DNA of 64,000 bases from Pedobacter fastidiosus (GTDB lineage Bacteria; Bacteroidota; Bacteroidia; Sphingobacteriales; Sphingobacteriaceae): the NCBI RefSeq assembly GCF_014306625.1, contig NZ_JACRYL010000005.1, positions 161,132 to 225,131 on the forward strand, in the 5' to 3' direction. Each line of letters starts with the position of its first letter. Position 1 is the first letter of the stretch. Of this stretch, positions 25,981 to 34,892 are shown piece by piece. The notes beneath the pieces were generated by a model that ran no database searches, was not told the origin of the DNA, and saw only the letters and a list, made by a program, of their open reading frames with translations. Position numbers and translations under genes: made by a program.

Positions 25981-26415
25981 ATGCTCAAAAAATTATCTTA
26001 TTGCACCGCAATCCTATTTGCCGTAGCATCAATTTTATCTTGTAAAACTGTACAGCAAGCTAATCTAAAAGAAATTAAACCTTTTATTGGAATCTGGGAT
26101 GTAACCAATCATCCAGGAAGCAGTATTGTTTTTAAATCAGATGGCAGTTTTTATAATTTAGCAAAAGAAAACGGCACCAAAATCGTTACGCACAGTGGAT
26201 CTTTTAAGGTGTTATCAAACAATACTTATGTCCTCGATATTACTTATGCAAGAGCTGATGCCGTATATCAATTGGCCGGCAAACAGTATATAAACTCATT
26301 CCAGCTAAGTGAGAACAATCAAAAAATGAAAATGGCTGGTGTTGTTGATGCTAAGAATGGAGGCGCAAGATTGGAGTGGACAGATCAATTGGTTAAGGTA
26401 AATGCGATTGATTAA
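25981..26415 (+). CDS. Small lipoprotein, lipocalin-like (DUF4488-type?)
   Basis: 144 residues with a lipoprotein signal (LFAVASILSCKT, acylation at Cys21). The mature part has beta-rich features (IGIWDVTNHPGSSIVFKSDGSFYNL...GSFKVLSNNTYVLDI...RLEWTDQLVKV), the pattern of Bacteroidota lipocalin-like proteins. Assignment to DUF4488 is only a resemblance. It interrupts the rpsP-rimM-trmD-rplS order and is bounded by 60-bp gaps, so it may be a later insertion with its own promoter. Confidence 0.65.
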   Translation: MLKKLSYCTAILFAVASILSCKTVQQANLKEIKPFIGIWDVTNHPGSSIVFKSDGSFYNLAKENGTKIVTHSGSFKVLSNNTYVLDITYARADAVYQLAGKQYINSFQLSENNQKMKMAGVVDAKNGGARLEWTDQLVKVNAID

Positions 26416-26463
26416 CGATAAATAGATTTCCTTGGAATTTGGTTAAACTCCAACCTCAATTCT

Positions 26464-26471
26464 TACCTTTG
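26464..26471 (+). promoter_or_regulatory. -7 box directly before trmD
   Basis: TACCTTTG (exact TAnnTTTG) followed by CTCC and the trmD ATG at 26476; the predicted transcript starts at or one base before the ATG. Confidence 0.65.
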
Positions 26472-26475
26472 CTCC

Positions 26476-27150
26476 ATGCGTTTCGATATTATTACCGTTT
26501 TACCGGCTTTGCTGGAAAGCCCTTTTGCACATTCTATTTTGCAACGAGCCCAAAAAAAGGGCATTGCAGAAATTGTGGTTCATAATTTAAGGGATTACTC
26601 TACCAACAAACAAAAAAGCGTAGATGATTACCAATATGGCGGCGGCAGTGGAATGGTAATGAGTATAGAGCCTTTTGCGGCCTGTATAGAAAAGCTTCAA
26701 GCGGAACGGGAATATGATGAAATTATTTTTATGAGTCCGGATGGGGTAACCCTAAACCAGAGTACAGCGAATGAGCTTTCGATTAAGAAGAACATTATAA
26801 TTTTGTGCGGTCATTATAAGGGCATAGATCAGCGTATTCGTGATGTTTTTGTAACCCGAGAGATTTCCGTAGGCGATTATGTTTTAAGTGGCGGAGAATT
26901 GCCCGCTGCGATTGTAGTGGACGCCGTAGTTCGATTAATCCCTGGGGTTTTGAATGATGAAACTTCAGCACTTTCCGATAGTTTTCAGGGCGATTTATTA
27001 GATGCCCCGATTTATACTCGCCCTGCAGATTGGCGTGGACATAAAGTGCCAGATGTTTTATTAAGCGGGCATGAAGCGAAAGTAAATGAATGGAGGCACG
27101 AACAGGCTTTAGAACGCACTCAGAAACGCCGTCCTGACCTTTTGGAATAG
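26476..27150 (+). CDS. trmD: tRNA (guanosine(37)-N1)-methyltransferase
   Basis: SPOUT-class methyltransferase that makes m1G37 next to the anticodon and prevents +1 frameshifting. 224 residues with [25 protein letters not shown], the invariant YGGGSGMVM, the knot residues [12 protein letters not shown] and [13 protein letters not shown], and the catalytic DSF part in [20 protein letters not shown]. Normal length. It has its own promoter box 4 nt before the start, suggesting a leaderless transcript and independent expression within the ribosomal cluster. Confidence 0.97.
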   Translation: MRFDIITVLPALLESPFAHSILQRAQKKGIAEIVVHNLRDYSTNKQKSVDDYQYGGGSGMVMSIEPFAACIEKLQAEREYDEIIFMSPDGVTLNQSTANELSIKKNIIILCGHYKGIDQRIRDVFVTREISVGDYVLSGGELPAAIVVDAVVRLIPGVLNDETSALSDSFQGDLLDAPIYTRPADWRGHKVPDVLLSGHEAKVNEWRHEQALERTQKRRPDLLE

Positions 27151-27245
27151 AAGCCGTTAGCATAATAGAATGTGGAATTCTAAAAGAATGTGGAAAAAAT
27201 TAAATTAGACTTTTTTATATCAAAATATTTCCCTAATATTGCAAT

Positions 27246-27271
27246 CCGATTTTCAAGGTAAAGAAAGTCGG
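27246..27271 (+). promoter_or_regulatory. Leader hairpin upstream of rplS
   Basis: CCGATTTTC (27246-27254) pairs with GAAAGTCGG (27263-27271), nine pairs with one T-G, loop AAGGTAAA. It lies 17 nt before the rplS ATG and downstream of a weak -7-like TAATATTG. A possible L19-responsive leader. Confidence 0.45.
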
Positions 27272-27288
27272 TTTAATAGCTTAAAATC

Positions 27289-27636
27289 ATGGATTTAGTA
27301 AAATTTGTTGAAGAGCAGGCCATCGCGAAAAAAGATTTTCCTGCGTTCAAGTCTGGCGATACAGTGAGCGTACACTATAAAATTCGCGAAGGTAATAAAG
27401 AACGTGTTCAAATTTACCAAGGTGTAGTAATACAACGCAACAGCGCGGGTGCTAACGAAACTTTTACAGTTCGTAAAATGAGCAACGGTATTGGTGTAGA
27501 GCGTATCTTCCCTGTAAATTCTCCAAACATCGAGAAAGTTGAAGTAAATAGCTATGGTAAAGTTCGTAGAGCGAAATTGTTCTATTTACGTGCTTTAACT
27601 GGTAAAGCTGCTCGTATTAAATCTTTAAGAAAATAA
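27289..27636 (+). CDS. rplS: 50S ribosomal protein L19
   Basis: 115-residue L19, at the interface of the 50S and 30S subunits. Typical sequence: [92 protein letters not shown]. Last gene of the ribosomal cluster, separated from trmD by 138 bp with a putative leader hairpin, and closed by a terminator. Confidence 0.97.
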   Translation: MDLVKFVEEQAIAKKDFPAFKSGDTVSVHYKIREGNKERVQIYQGVVIQRNSAGANETFTVRKMSNGIGVERIFPVNSPNIEKVEVNSYGKVRRAKLFYLRALTGKAARIKSLRK

Positions 27637-27656
27637 TATTCTTTATTACAAGATAT

Positions 27657-27688
27657 AAACCTTCACGATCTAATCGTGGAGGTTTTTT
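27657..27688 (+). terminator. rplS terminator
   Basis: AAACCTTCACGA (27657-27668) pairs with TCGTGGAGGTTT (27674-27685), with one T-G pair, followed by a T run. The next promoter box starts only 7 bp later. Confidence 0.85.
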
Positions 27689-27694
27689 TGTTTA

Positions 27695-27702
27695 TATCTT
27701 TG
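27695..27702 (+). promoter_or_regulatory. -7 box directly before the MscS-family gene
   Basis: TATCTTTG followed by CAAT and the ATG at 27707; predicted near-leaderless transcript. It is packed directly behind the rplS terminator. Confidence 0.65.
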
Positions 27703-27706
27703 CAAT

Positions 27707-28879
27707 ATGTTAGATGCTGCATTTTTCGACCAAATTTTCTGGGGAAATACGATAAAAGCTTATTTCCTTTTCGGTGGGATACTTTTAGTCGGACTTATTT
27801 TTAGAAGGCTTGTTTCTAAACTTCTAAGTAAACTGCTGTTTACCCTTTTTAAAAGTTTTTCTCAGCAGGCTCATGATGATACTTTTGTTGGTTTATTGCT
27901 AAAGCCAATAGAGGTTTTTATGCTTTTTACTACACTTTATTTATCAATAAATCAACTTAAACATCCTTTAGAAGTTTCGGTATTTCATTACCATAAAATA
28001 GTTGGAAAAGTAAAGGAAGCCATTCCTGTAACTATTGGCGAATGTATCGATAGGATTTTTCTATTCTTGATTATCCTTTCCATTTTTTGGATCATTTTAC
28101 GCATAATCGATTTTATTTCGCATGTTTTGCTCTTTAAGGCATCCTTAACAGAAAGCAAATCTGATGATCAATTGGTGCCCTTTTTAAAGGAGCTTTTTAA
28201 AACTGTAATTGTTTTTATTGGTTTCTTTACGCTTTTGGGGTTTGTGTTTGAGGTTAATGTTTTAACGCTAATCACCGGTCTTGGTATTGGTGGTATCGCA
28301 ATTGCGTTGGCAGCTAAGGAAAGTTTAGAGAATCTGATCGGATCCTTTACCATCTTCTTGGACAAGCCTTTTGTTGTAGGCGATTTGGTTAAAGTTGATG
28401 GCGTAGAAGGAACTGTAGAGAAAGTTGGTTTTAGAAGCACCTTAATTCGTACTACGGAGAAAACCATGGCGACCATTCCAAATAAAGGAATGATTGATGG
28501 TGTTTTGGAAAATATGAGTTTAAGAAATTTTAGAAGAGTTAAGTTCTCTTTTGGAATTACCTATGAAACCAATGCAGAAACTATTAAAAAGATTGTTGAT
28601 GAGATAAGAACCTTTATTAGAGCGCATGAAGATACGAGTGATGACGGCAATGCTTATTTTGAAGGTTTTGGTGATTCTTCTTTAAATATCGAGGTTATAT
28701 ATTTTGTTTCTATCACTGCATATAATGATTATCTCTCCATAAAACAGGAAATCAACTTCAAAATTATGGAGATTGTAATGCGCAACAAATCTGATTTTGC
28801 TTACCCAACGCAAAGATTAATTAGCGATAAGGCAACACCAGCTGGCGACAAGGAAGTTGGTAACGATACAACAGACTAA
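27707..28879 (+). CDS. Mechanosensitive ion channel family protein (MscS type)
   Basis: 390 residues. N-terminal helices at about 17-40, 60-85 and 112-145, then the MscS pore helix and upper beta domain: LTLITGLGIGGIAIALAAKESLENLIGSFTIFLDKPFVVGDLVKVDGVEGTVEKVGFRSTLIRTTEKTMATIPN. The alpha/beta C-terminal domain follows (VKFSFGITYETNAETIKKIVDEIR). Channels of this family open when the membrane is stretched and release solutes on hypo-osmotic shock. Extra N-terminal helices place it outside the minimal E. coli MscS form. It is monocistronic, with its own promoter behind the rplS terminator. Confidence 0.93.
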   Translation: MLDAAFFDQIFWGNTIKAYFLFGGILLVGLIFRRLVSKLLSKLLFTLFKSFSQQAHDDTFVGLLLKPIEVFMLFTTLYLSINQLKHPLEVSVFHYHKIVGKVKEAIPVTIGECIDRIFLFLIILSIFWIILRIIDFISHVLLFKASLTESKSDDQLVPFLKELFKTVIVFIGFFTLLGFVFEVNVLTLITGLGIGGIAIALAAKESLENLIGSFTIFLDKPFVVGDLVKVDGVEGTVEKVGFRSTLIRTTEKTMATIPNKGMIDGVLENMSLRNFRRVKFSFGITYETNAETIKKIVDEIRTFIRAHEDTSDDGNAYFEGFGDSSLNIEVIYFVSITAYNDYLSIKQEINFKIMEIVMRNKSDFAYPTQRLISDKATPAGDKEVGNDTTD

Positions 28880-29037
28880 GGGAGCAGGATTTTTTAGGAT
28901 TTAAGGATTTTCAAGATCAAGGATTGTAAAAAAACCTTAATAAGATTCTTTACATACATCAAATGTTGAACTCAACTTAATATTTTAAAGTATCTTAGTT
29001 AGTGAGATTAATCAAAAAAATCTCTTCCGTGGTAAAC

Positions 29038-29697
29038 CTAAATAAGTTCCGCTAAAGTAGTAATCCCGCCTTTTACAACTTGGTTAAGTTCTACATTAAC
29101 CTTTGTTCCTACCGGAAGAAAAACATCAACCCTTGAGCCGAATTTAATAAACCCGAACTGTTCTGCTTGTACAACTTGATCGCCTTCTTTTACATACCAA
29201 ACAATTCTGCGAGCTAAAGCGCCAGCAATTTGACGGAATAATATAGGTGTACCATTTTTATGTTCCACAACGGTTGTTGTACGTTCGTTCTCAGTAGAAG
29301 ATTTTGGATTCCATGCGGCAAGATATTTGCCAGGGTGATATTTGAAAAATTTAACCACTCCAGAGATTGGATTACGGTTAATGTGAACGTTAACCGGCGA
29401 CATAAAAATAGAAACTTGTAAGCGCTTATCTTTAAAATATTCACCTTCTTCAGTTTCTTCAATTACAACAACTTTACCATCTGCTGGGCAGATTACCAAA
29501 TTTTCTCCAGCAGAAAAACTCCGACTTGGATTGCGGAAAAACTGCAAAACGATTAGAAATAAAGCTGCGGAAAAGATATAAATAAACCAACGTAACCAGG
29601 TTACATCATAATATTTGTAATCTACAAAAGCGTTTATGATGAAAATAAACAATATAGTTAAAGCTATTGTGGTGTAGCCTTCTTTATGTATGGTCAT
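29038..29697 (-). CDS. psd: Phosphatidylserine decarboxylase family protein
   Basis: Makes phosphatidylethanolamine from phosphatidylserine at the inner membrane. 219 residues, the short (Psd-B) form. Two hydrophobic N-terminal helices (about 8-24 and 33-50), LVICPADGKVVVIEE, the conserved VSIFMSPVNVHINRNPISG, and near the C-terminus IKFGSRVDVFLP, where the Gly-Ser pair is the self-cleavage site that makes the pyruvoyl cofactor. No pssA is nearby. The mRNA start may follow CACCTTTG, one base off the -7 box, at about 29714. Confidence 0.92.
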   Translation of the reverse strand: MTIHKEGYTTIALTILFIFIINAFVDYKYYDVTWLRWFIYIFSAALFLIVLQFFRNPSRSFSAGENLVICPADGKVVVIEETEEGEYFKDKRLQVSIFMSPVNVHINRNPISGVVKFFKYHPGKYLAAWNPKSSTENERTTTVVEHKNGTPILFRQIAGALARRIVWYVKEGDQVVQAEQFGFIKFGSRVDVFLPVGTKVNVELNQVVKGGITTLAELI

Positions 29698-29752
29698 TGT
29701 GTTAGAAATTATTGGGCAAAGGTGCGAAAAATAAATTAATCCAGTCTAAAAA

Positions 29753-30301
29753 TTATGCTTCTGTAGCTCTGTAAATATCTATTAAATTTCTACCAAGCCC
29801 ATTGTAGTCTAATCCGTAGCCAACAACAAACTCGTTCGGGATTTCAAAGCCGATATATTCTAGCTCGTCTATATCATATTTTAATGCAGCTGGTTTTAGC
29901 AAAAGTGAACTCACTTTAACCGATGCTGGTTTTTTTTCTTTAATCGTTTTTAAAATGTGCGTTAAAGTTAAGCCAGTATCTACAATATCTTCAACAATTA
30001 TAATGTCTCGGCCTTCAATATTATCTGGTAGGCCGATAAGTTCTTTAACTTTCCCAGAGCTTGAAGTTCCTTCGTAAGATGCTACACGCATAAAAGCAAC
30101 TTCGCAAGGCACATCAATTTCTTTAATTAAATCGGCCATAAATAAGAAACTGCCATTTAAAACCCCAATAAATAAAGGACATTTTCCTTCGTAATCAACA
30201 TTCATTTGAATTCCCATTAATCTAATTCTTTTATTAATGGTATCGTTTTCTAAAAAAACTTCAAACTCTTTGTCCTCTACTTTTATTTTGTGCATGCTCA
30301 A
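29753..30301 (-). CDS. hpt: Hypoxanthine phosphoribosyltransferase
   Basis: Purine salvage enzyme that makes IMP or GMP from hypoxanthine or guanine and PRPP. 182 residues with CPLFIGVLNGSFLFMADLIKEI, VASYEGTSSSGKVKEL, the PRPP loop IIIVEDIVDTGLTLTHIL with adjacent acidic residues, LLLKPAAL and EFVVGYGLDYNGLGRNLIDI. Cytoplasmic. It lies 55 bp upstream of psd in the same direction; a separate promoter cannot be excluded. Confidence 0.95.
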   Translation of the reverse strand: MSMHKIKVEDKEFEVFLENDTINKRIRLMGIQMNVDYEGKCPLFIGVLNGSFLFMADLIKEIDVPCEVAFMRVASYEGTSSSGKVKELIGLPDNIEGRDIIIVEDIVDTGLTLTHILKTIKEKKPASVKVSSLLLKPAALKYDIDELEYIGFEIPNEFVVGYGLDYNGLGRNLIDIYRATEA

Positions 30302-30380
30302 TATTGTATGGTTTTATGGTAAAGTTGTAATGTTTTGTGCGTCTAAAAGGAAAAATGCCGATTTTAAATCAATAAATAAT

Positions 30381-32537
30381 TTACTGTCCGCCTTCTAATT
30401 CTTTCTCTTTCCGCCTTTGCTCTCTCCGCTCTTGTCTCAATTGTTTTTTTGATTTGGTTGTATCGCCAGGTTTAATCATTTGCCTGTTTCCTGTGTCTTT
30501 TTTAGAACCACCACCAAAAATGCGATCGAAAAGGTTTTTGTTTTTATCCTGCATAATTACGGGAGGCATTCCTTCATCGTCATCATCAAATGCTGTAGTG
30601 TCGATTACGGCAGTATCTGGGGCAAGATATTGGCGTAAACCCTCTCTTAAACGAACATTGTAAAAACCATAGCCCGAGGTATCAGCCGGTGTTAAACCTC
30701 TCCTCGCCATAATGTTTCCCATAAAGCGGAAGTAATTGAACATATATGGTTTTAAGCTTCCATCGGCCATAAATTTATACATCGATGCCTTTGGTTTGGG
30801 AACAATGCTGGCTAGGAAAAGGCCATCACCAATGGTTAAATCTGCTGGTTGTTTTCCAAAATAATATCTTGATGCTTCGCCAATGCCGTAAATGTTTTGG
30901 CCTAACTCCATAATATTGAAGTAAACTTCCAGCATTCGTTGTTTACTCACCAAATGATTATGCTCAATTAACCAAACAATTAAAATTTCTTCTGCTTTTC
31001 GGGCCAATGTTTTTTGGCGACTTAAATACACATTTTTAACTAACTGCATACTGATGGTACTTCCGCCACGCTTAAATTTCTTTTCTTTAAAATTTACTGC
31101 GATTGATTTACGAATGGATTCTTCTACAAAACCATTGTGGGTAAAGAATGAAGGATCTTCTGCCGTTAAAACCGCATTCATAAAGTTTTTAGAAATGGAA
31201 GATAACGGCGTAAAGTTTGGGTTCGATGGGCCAATTGTAATGTCTCGCATCGGTTTGCCATACTCATAAGGCGTATAAACAAACGGACTGTTAATTTTTT
31301 GAAGATTGGTTTTGCCCCATTGGATAATTTTAAAGCCAACTGGAGTCAAAGTTGAGTTAAAGCGAACGCTATCTGGAATTTTAGTATCCAAATAGAAATT
31401 CAAATTGTATTTCACTTTCCCTTGAACTTTTAAACCTTCCAAAGATTCGAACAATCCTTGTGGAAAAGCATCCAAAACGGCTTGAGCATCTTGCTCTTCG
31501 GCATTAAGTTTAAGCTCGTAAATTTTATTTTTACCGAGCGTATATTTTATATAGGGATGAATTTCGGCATTTTTTAAATAGGCAGTTGAAGTACTATCCA
31601 AAGCAATAAAATTAGGCCCAATTAAAACATCGGCATCAAGCTTTGCGCTTTGAACAATAATATCATTGCTGGCAATCCTTGCTTGATTAATCAACATATT
31701 TTTTACCGACCAAGAACCGGAAATTTTATAATCATCGCCACTGTAACCCGCATCTTTAAGCTCGGTTTGTAAAGTATCGAAGCTTAATTTTGCATGAAGT
31801 TTATTATTCAAATAAGGCAATTCGAGTTTTTTTCCATCCGCATAGGCACTGAAACTGAGCTTTTTCCTTCCCGGTTTTACCAAGCCATCAATGTGCCAGG
31901 TAGATTCTCCATTATTCACATTGATTGTTGATTTTAAATCTCCGCCATCAATGGTTGCGGTTGTCGCGAAACTCAGTTTGGCTGTATCATGGTCGTTAAA
32001 CTTGAAAACCATGTTTTTCACATCCATATCATCAGGAATTTTATATAAAACCTGATTTAATATGTTGCTGGCAATCTCTGGTAAATTTGCTTTGCCTTTA
32101 TTTTCTGTGCTGTCTTTTTTCTTTCTTTTTAAAATGAAATCGATGTTGGTGGTAGAATCTTTAAGCACAACGCTTACATAACCATCATTCAATTTTACTT
32201 CCGATAATTTAACGTTACCAAATAATAGCGGAAACAATTTAACGCCAACGCTCAGTTCTCCAATATTGGAAAGCGTGTCTCTATCTTTAGGAACAACGGT
32301 AATGGCGGTCATTTTTACGGTGCTTAAGCCCGTAAATCCGGCAGAGCCAATTTTAACTTCAAGACCATAATCTTTATCTGCCTTTGCGATCGCTTTGGCA
32401 ACCATTTTCTTCAGAAGCGCTTCTCTTTTGCTATATGCTACAGCCCCTAAAGCTATACAAACAATCAAAAACACACCCAAAATCCAGGCGCCAATTTTTA
32501 AATATTTTTTAGGGATTTTAATTTTTGGTATTCGCAT
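30381..32537 (-). CDS. AsmA-like/GT51 transglycosylase fusion
   Basis: 718 residues. One N-terminal membrane helix (about 16-35), then about 400 residues of repeating beta strands like AsmA/TamB-type proteins (SVGVKLFPLLFGNVKLSEVKLNDGYV). A GT51 peptidoglycan glycosyltransferase domain starts at about 445: EDPSFFTHNGF (catalytic Glu460), KRGGSTISMQLVKNVYLSRQKTLARKAEE, EVYFNIMELGQNIYGI, GEASRYYFGKQPADL and LASIVPKP. There is no transpeptidase domain, so it would polymerise but not crosslink glycan strands, like MtgA. The C-terminal tail is Lys/Arg/Glu/Gln-rich. The Pro in the first motif replaces the more usual Arg/Ala. It is divergent from mrp. Confidence 0.85.
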   Translation of the reverse strand: MRIPKIKIPKKYLKIGAWILGVFLIVCIALGAVAYSKREALLKKMVAKAIAKADKDYGLEVKIGSAGFTGLSTVKMTAITVVPKDRDTLSNIGELSVGVKLFPLLFGNVKLSEVKLNDGYVSVVLKDSTTNIDFILKRKKKDSTENKGKANLPEIASNILNQVLYKIPDDMDVKNMVFKFNDHDTAKLSFATTATIDGGDLKSTINVNNGESTWHIDGLVKPGRKKLSFSAYADGKKLELPYLNNKLHAKLSFDTLQTELKDAGYSGDDYKISGSWSVKNMLINQARIASNDIIVQSAKLDADVLIGPNFIALDSTSTAYLKNAEIHPYIKYTLGKNKIYELKLNAEEQDAQAVLDAFPQGLFESLEGLKVQGKVKYNLNFYLDTKIPDSVRFNSTLTPVGFKIIQWGKTNLQKINSPFVYTPYEYGKPMRDITIGPSNPNFTPLSSISKNFMNAVLTAEDPSFFTHNGFVEESIRKSIAVNFKEKKFKRGGSTISMQLVKNVYLSRQKTLARKAEEILIVWLIEHNHLVSKQRMLEVYFNIMELGQNIYGIGEASRYYFGKQPADLTIGDGLFLASIVPKPKASMYKFMADGSLKPYMFNYFRFMGNIMARRGLTPADTSGYGFYNVRLREGLRQYLAPDTAVIDTTAFDDDDEGMPPVIMQDKNKNLFDRIFGGGSKKDTGNRQMIKPGDTTKSKKQLRQERREQRRKEKELEGGQ

Positions 32538-32644
32538 ATAGTCGTTAAAATGGTTAATTGCTTAAACGTAACAATTAAATGTTTATTTCGTGTTAAAATT
32601 ACAGTTTAAAACCCTAAATAAAAGTATTTGTGGCTATGTTTTGT

Positions 32645-32652
32645 TAATTTTG
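32645..32652 (+). promoter_or_regulatory. -7 box before the Mrp gene
   Basis: TAATTTTG fits TAnnTTTG; the predicted leader is about 13-15 nt. Confidence 0.5.
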
Positions 32653-32669
32653 AATTTTAAATTAATACG

Positions 32670-33746
32670 ATGCAGATTAGCCCGCAACAAGTTTTAGATG
32701 CCCTTAAAAATGTAGAAGATCCAGACCTTAAAAAAGATTTGGTAACCTTAAACATGATTAAGGATTTACAGATAGTTGAGAATCAGGTAAGTTTTACACT
32801 TGAGCTTACTACACCAGCATGCCCAATGAAGGAGATGCTGAAAAATGCCTGTGCAAATGCCGTAAAGCATTTTGTATCGGCAGAAGCTGAAGTATTAATC
32901 AACGTTACCTCTAGAGTTACCCAACCAAACAATTCATCATCTTTGGATAACATTAAAAACATCATTTTAGTTTCATCAGGAAAAGGTGGTGTGGGTAAAT
33001 CTACCGTAGCTAGTAATCTGGCTGTTGTTTTGGCCAAAGATGGCGCAAAAGTGGGTTTAATTGATGCAGATATTTATGGTCCATCTGTACCAACCATGTT
33101 CGATTTGGTTGATGCAAAACCAGGTGCGGAAGAAACTGCAGATGGCAAAACCAAAATACTTCCCATTGAAAAATACGGAATAAAATTATTGTCACTAGGC
33201 TTCTTCGCAGATCCTGGTCAGCCGGTGCCATGGCGTGGACCAATGGCCTCGAATGCGGTGAAACAATTATTTAATGATACCAATTGGGGCGAATTAGATT
33301 ATTTAATCGTCGATCTTCCTCCCGGTACTGGCGATATTCACATTACAATTACACAAAGTTTCCCAATTTCTGGAGCGGTTGTGGTCACTACTCCTCAGCA
33401 GGTTGCTTTGGCAGATACACATAAAGGCTTGGCGATGTTTAGGATGCCAGGGATAAATATTCCAGTTTTAGGCGTAATTGAAAACATGTCGTATTTTACG
33501 CCAGCCGAATTACCAGATAACAAATATTATATCTTTGGAAAAGGTGGCGGAAGAAAACTAGCAGAGCGATTTGACGTTCCTTTTTTGGGAGAAATTCCAA
33601 TTATACAAAGCATTTCGGAAGCTGGAGATAGCGGAAAACCGGTTGCATTAAATCAAAACCCATTTTTGGATGTTGTATTTGGAGATATTGCAAGTAAAAT
33701 TGCCCAGCAAATTTCCATAAACAACGCACAGATGGCGAATTGCTAA
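32670..33746 (+). CDS. Mrp/NBP35 family iron-sulfur cluster carrier ATPase (ApbC)
   Basis: 358 residues: N-terminal MIP18/DUF59 domain (about 1-85, with [15 protein letters not shown]), then a deviant Walker P-loop [39 protein letters not shown] and [19 protein letters not shown]. Family members bind and pass on [4Fe-4S] clusters. The CxxC cluster motif usually found near the C-terminus (ENMSYFxCP..C) appears here as [19 protein letters not shown] without the cysteines, a variant common in Bacteroidota. The NifU-type scaffold domain 35 bp downstream supports a role in cluster assembly. Confidence 0.93.
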   Translation: MQISPQQVLDALKNVEDPDLKKDLVTLNMIKDLQIVENQVSFTLELTTPACPMKEMLKNACANAVKHFVSAEAEVLINVTSRVTQPNNSSSLDNIKNIILVSSGKGGVGKSTVASNLAVVLAKDGAKVGLIDADIYGPSVPTMFDLVDAKPGAEETADGKTKILPIEKYGIKLLSLGFFADPGQPVPWRGPMASNAVKQLFNDTNWGELDYLIVDLPPGTGDIHITITQSFPISGAVVVTTPQQVALADTHKGLAMFRMPGINIPVLGVIENMSYFTPAELPDNKYYIFGKGGGRKLAERFDVPFLGEIPIIQSISEAGDSGKPVALNQNPFLDVVFGDIASKIAQQISINNAQMANC

Positions 33747-33780
33747 AAAATTACTATTTTTATACTTTAAAAAACAGATA

Positions 33781-34026
33781 ATGAATTTAACAGAGCGAGT
33801 TGAACAGGCATTGGAAACGATCAGACCATACCTAATGGCAGATGGAGGAAATGTTTCTGTTGAAGAAATTACTTCGGATGGCATCGTTAGATTAAAGCTT
33901 TTGGGAAACTGCGGTTCTTGCCCAATGAGTTTTATGACAATGAAATCTGGAATCGAACAGGCCATTATGAAAGCTGTACCAGAAATTACTTCTGTAGTTT
34001 CGGTGAACATGGCAGAGCAAGAATAG
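33781..34026 (+). CDS. NifU C-terminal domain protein
   Basis: 81-residue single-domain NifU/NfuA-type iron-sulfur scaffold. [56 protein letters not shown] contains the cluster-binding CxxC (NCGSCP). It lies directly downstream of mrp and probably in one transcript, so the two form a cluster-transfer pair. Normal length. Confidence 0.95.
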   Translation: MNLTERVEQALETIRPYLMADGGNVSVEEITSDGIVRLKLLGNCGSCPMSFMTMKSGIEQAIMKAVPEITSVVSVNMAEQE

Positions 34027-34065
34027 CTTTAACAATATTTAACAAGGAAGTTTTATTAATAAAAT

Positions 34066-34073
34066 TACTTTTG
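34066..34073 (+). promoter_or_regulatory. -7 box directly before 34079 gene
   Basis: TACTTTTG fits TAnnTTTG and is followed by TCTTA and the ATG, so the transcript would start at the start codon. Confidence 0.55.
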
Positions 34074-34078
34074 TCTTA

Positions 34079-34717
34079 ATGAGATATTGCGTTACCCTGA
34101 TTTTGCTAATTTTTTCTATAACCGCTTTTGCACAACAAAGGCCGGTAGAGGATAAACTGATCCAATTTTCAGGGATTATAACCGATATGGATAGCACAGA
34201 CGTGATTCCTTATGTTACTATTACCAATCTTTCTGCCAAAAGCAAACGTGTTGGTGCCGATTATAGAGGTTATTTTACCTTTATCGTTAATCAGGGAGAT
34301 ACCATTTTATTTACAGCAATTGGCTATAAAAAATTCTCTACGGTAATTCCCACCAGTATGCCTGATAATAAATACACCATTATGGTTAAGCTAAAAGCTG
34401 AGGTAATTAACTTACCTACAGTTCGGGTTTTCCCATGGGCGACTACGGAAGAATTTACACGGGAGTTTTTATCAATGAAACTGGCAGATGATGATATGGC
34501 CATTGCCAAGAAAAATCTTTCGCGCTCCTCAATCGATGGTTTAATTCAAACTTTACCGCGTGATGGGCAGGAAATTGGAAGTCAGAATTATCGGTATAAC
34601 TTTGATAGAATGATTAACAAAAACATGGTTCAAACGAATCCGTTGTTAAATCCTTTTGCTTGGGGTAAGTTAATGCAACAAATCTTTGATGGCGATAAAA
34701 GCCGGAATGAGAATTAG
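34079..34717 (+). CDS. Exported protein with CarboxypepD-like regulatory domain
   Basis: 212 residues with a signal peptide (MRYCVTLILLIFSITAFA) and a beta-sandwich domain of the carboxypeptidase-D regulatory-like type: FSGIITDMDSTDVIPYVTITNLSAKSKRVGADYRGYFTFIVNQGDTILFTAIGYKKFSTVIP. This domain type often starts Bacteroidota outer-membrane receptors but here stands alone with a charged C-terminal part (about 125-212). Probably periplasmic or surface-exposed. It is preceded by a -7 box 5 nt before the start. No operon partner. Confidence 0.8.
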   Translation: MRYCVTLILLIFSITAFAQQRPVEDKLIQFSGIITDMDSTDVIPYVTITNLSAKSKRVGADYRGYFTFIVNQGDTILFTAIGYKKFSTVIPTSMPDNKYTIMVKLKAEVINLPTVRVFPWATTEEFTREFLSMKLADDDMAIAKKNLSRSSIDGLIQTLPRDGQEIGSQNYRYNFDRMINKNMVQTNPLLNPFAWGKLMQQIFDGDKSRNEN

Positions 34718-34892
34718 ATATCAACTATCCGTTAGGTAAATTTATTGTTCAAATAAAAATTTATTCGATATTTAAACCCATTTTTTTAATACGAGCATTG
34801 CAAAATAAAAAAATGACTCTTATCTTTATAATATAATCCCATTGGTTATAGTAAACAAGGTGCCCATTTTGACTAATTATTAATATTTTAAT

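Noticed and set aside
26795..27163. Minus-strand 122-codon frame within trmD
   Set aside because: Antisense shadow of a well-conserved gene; no promoter or family match.
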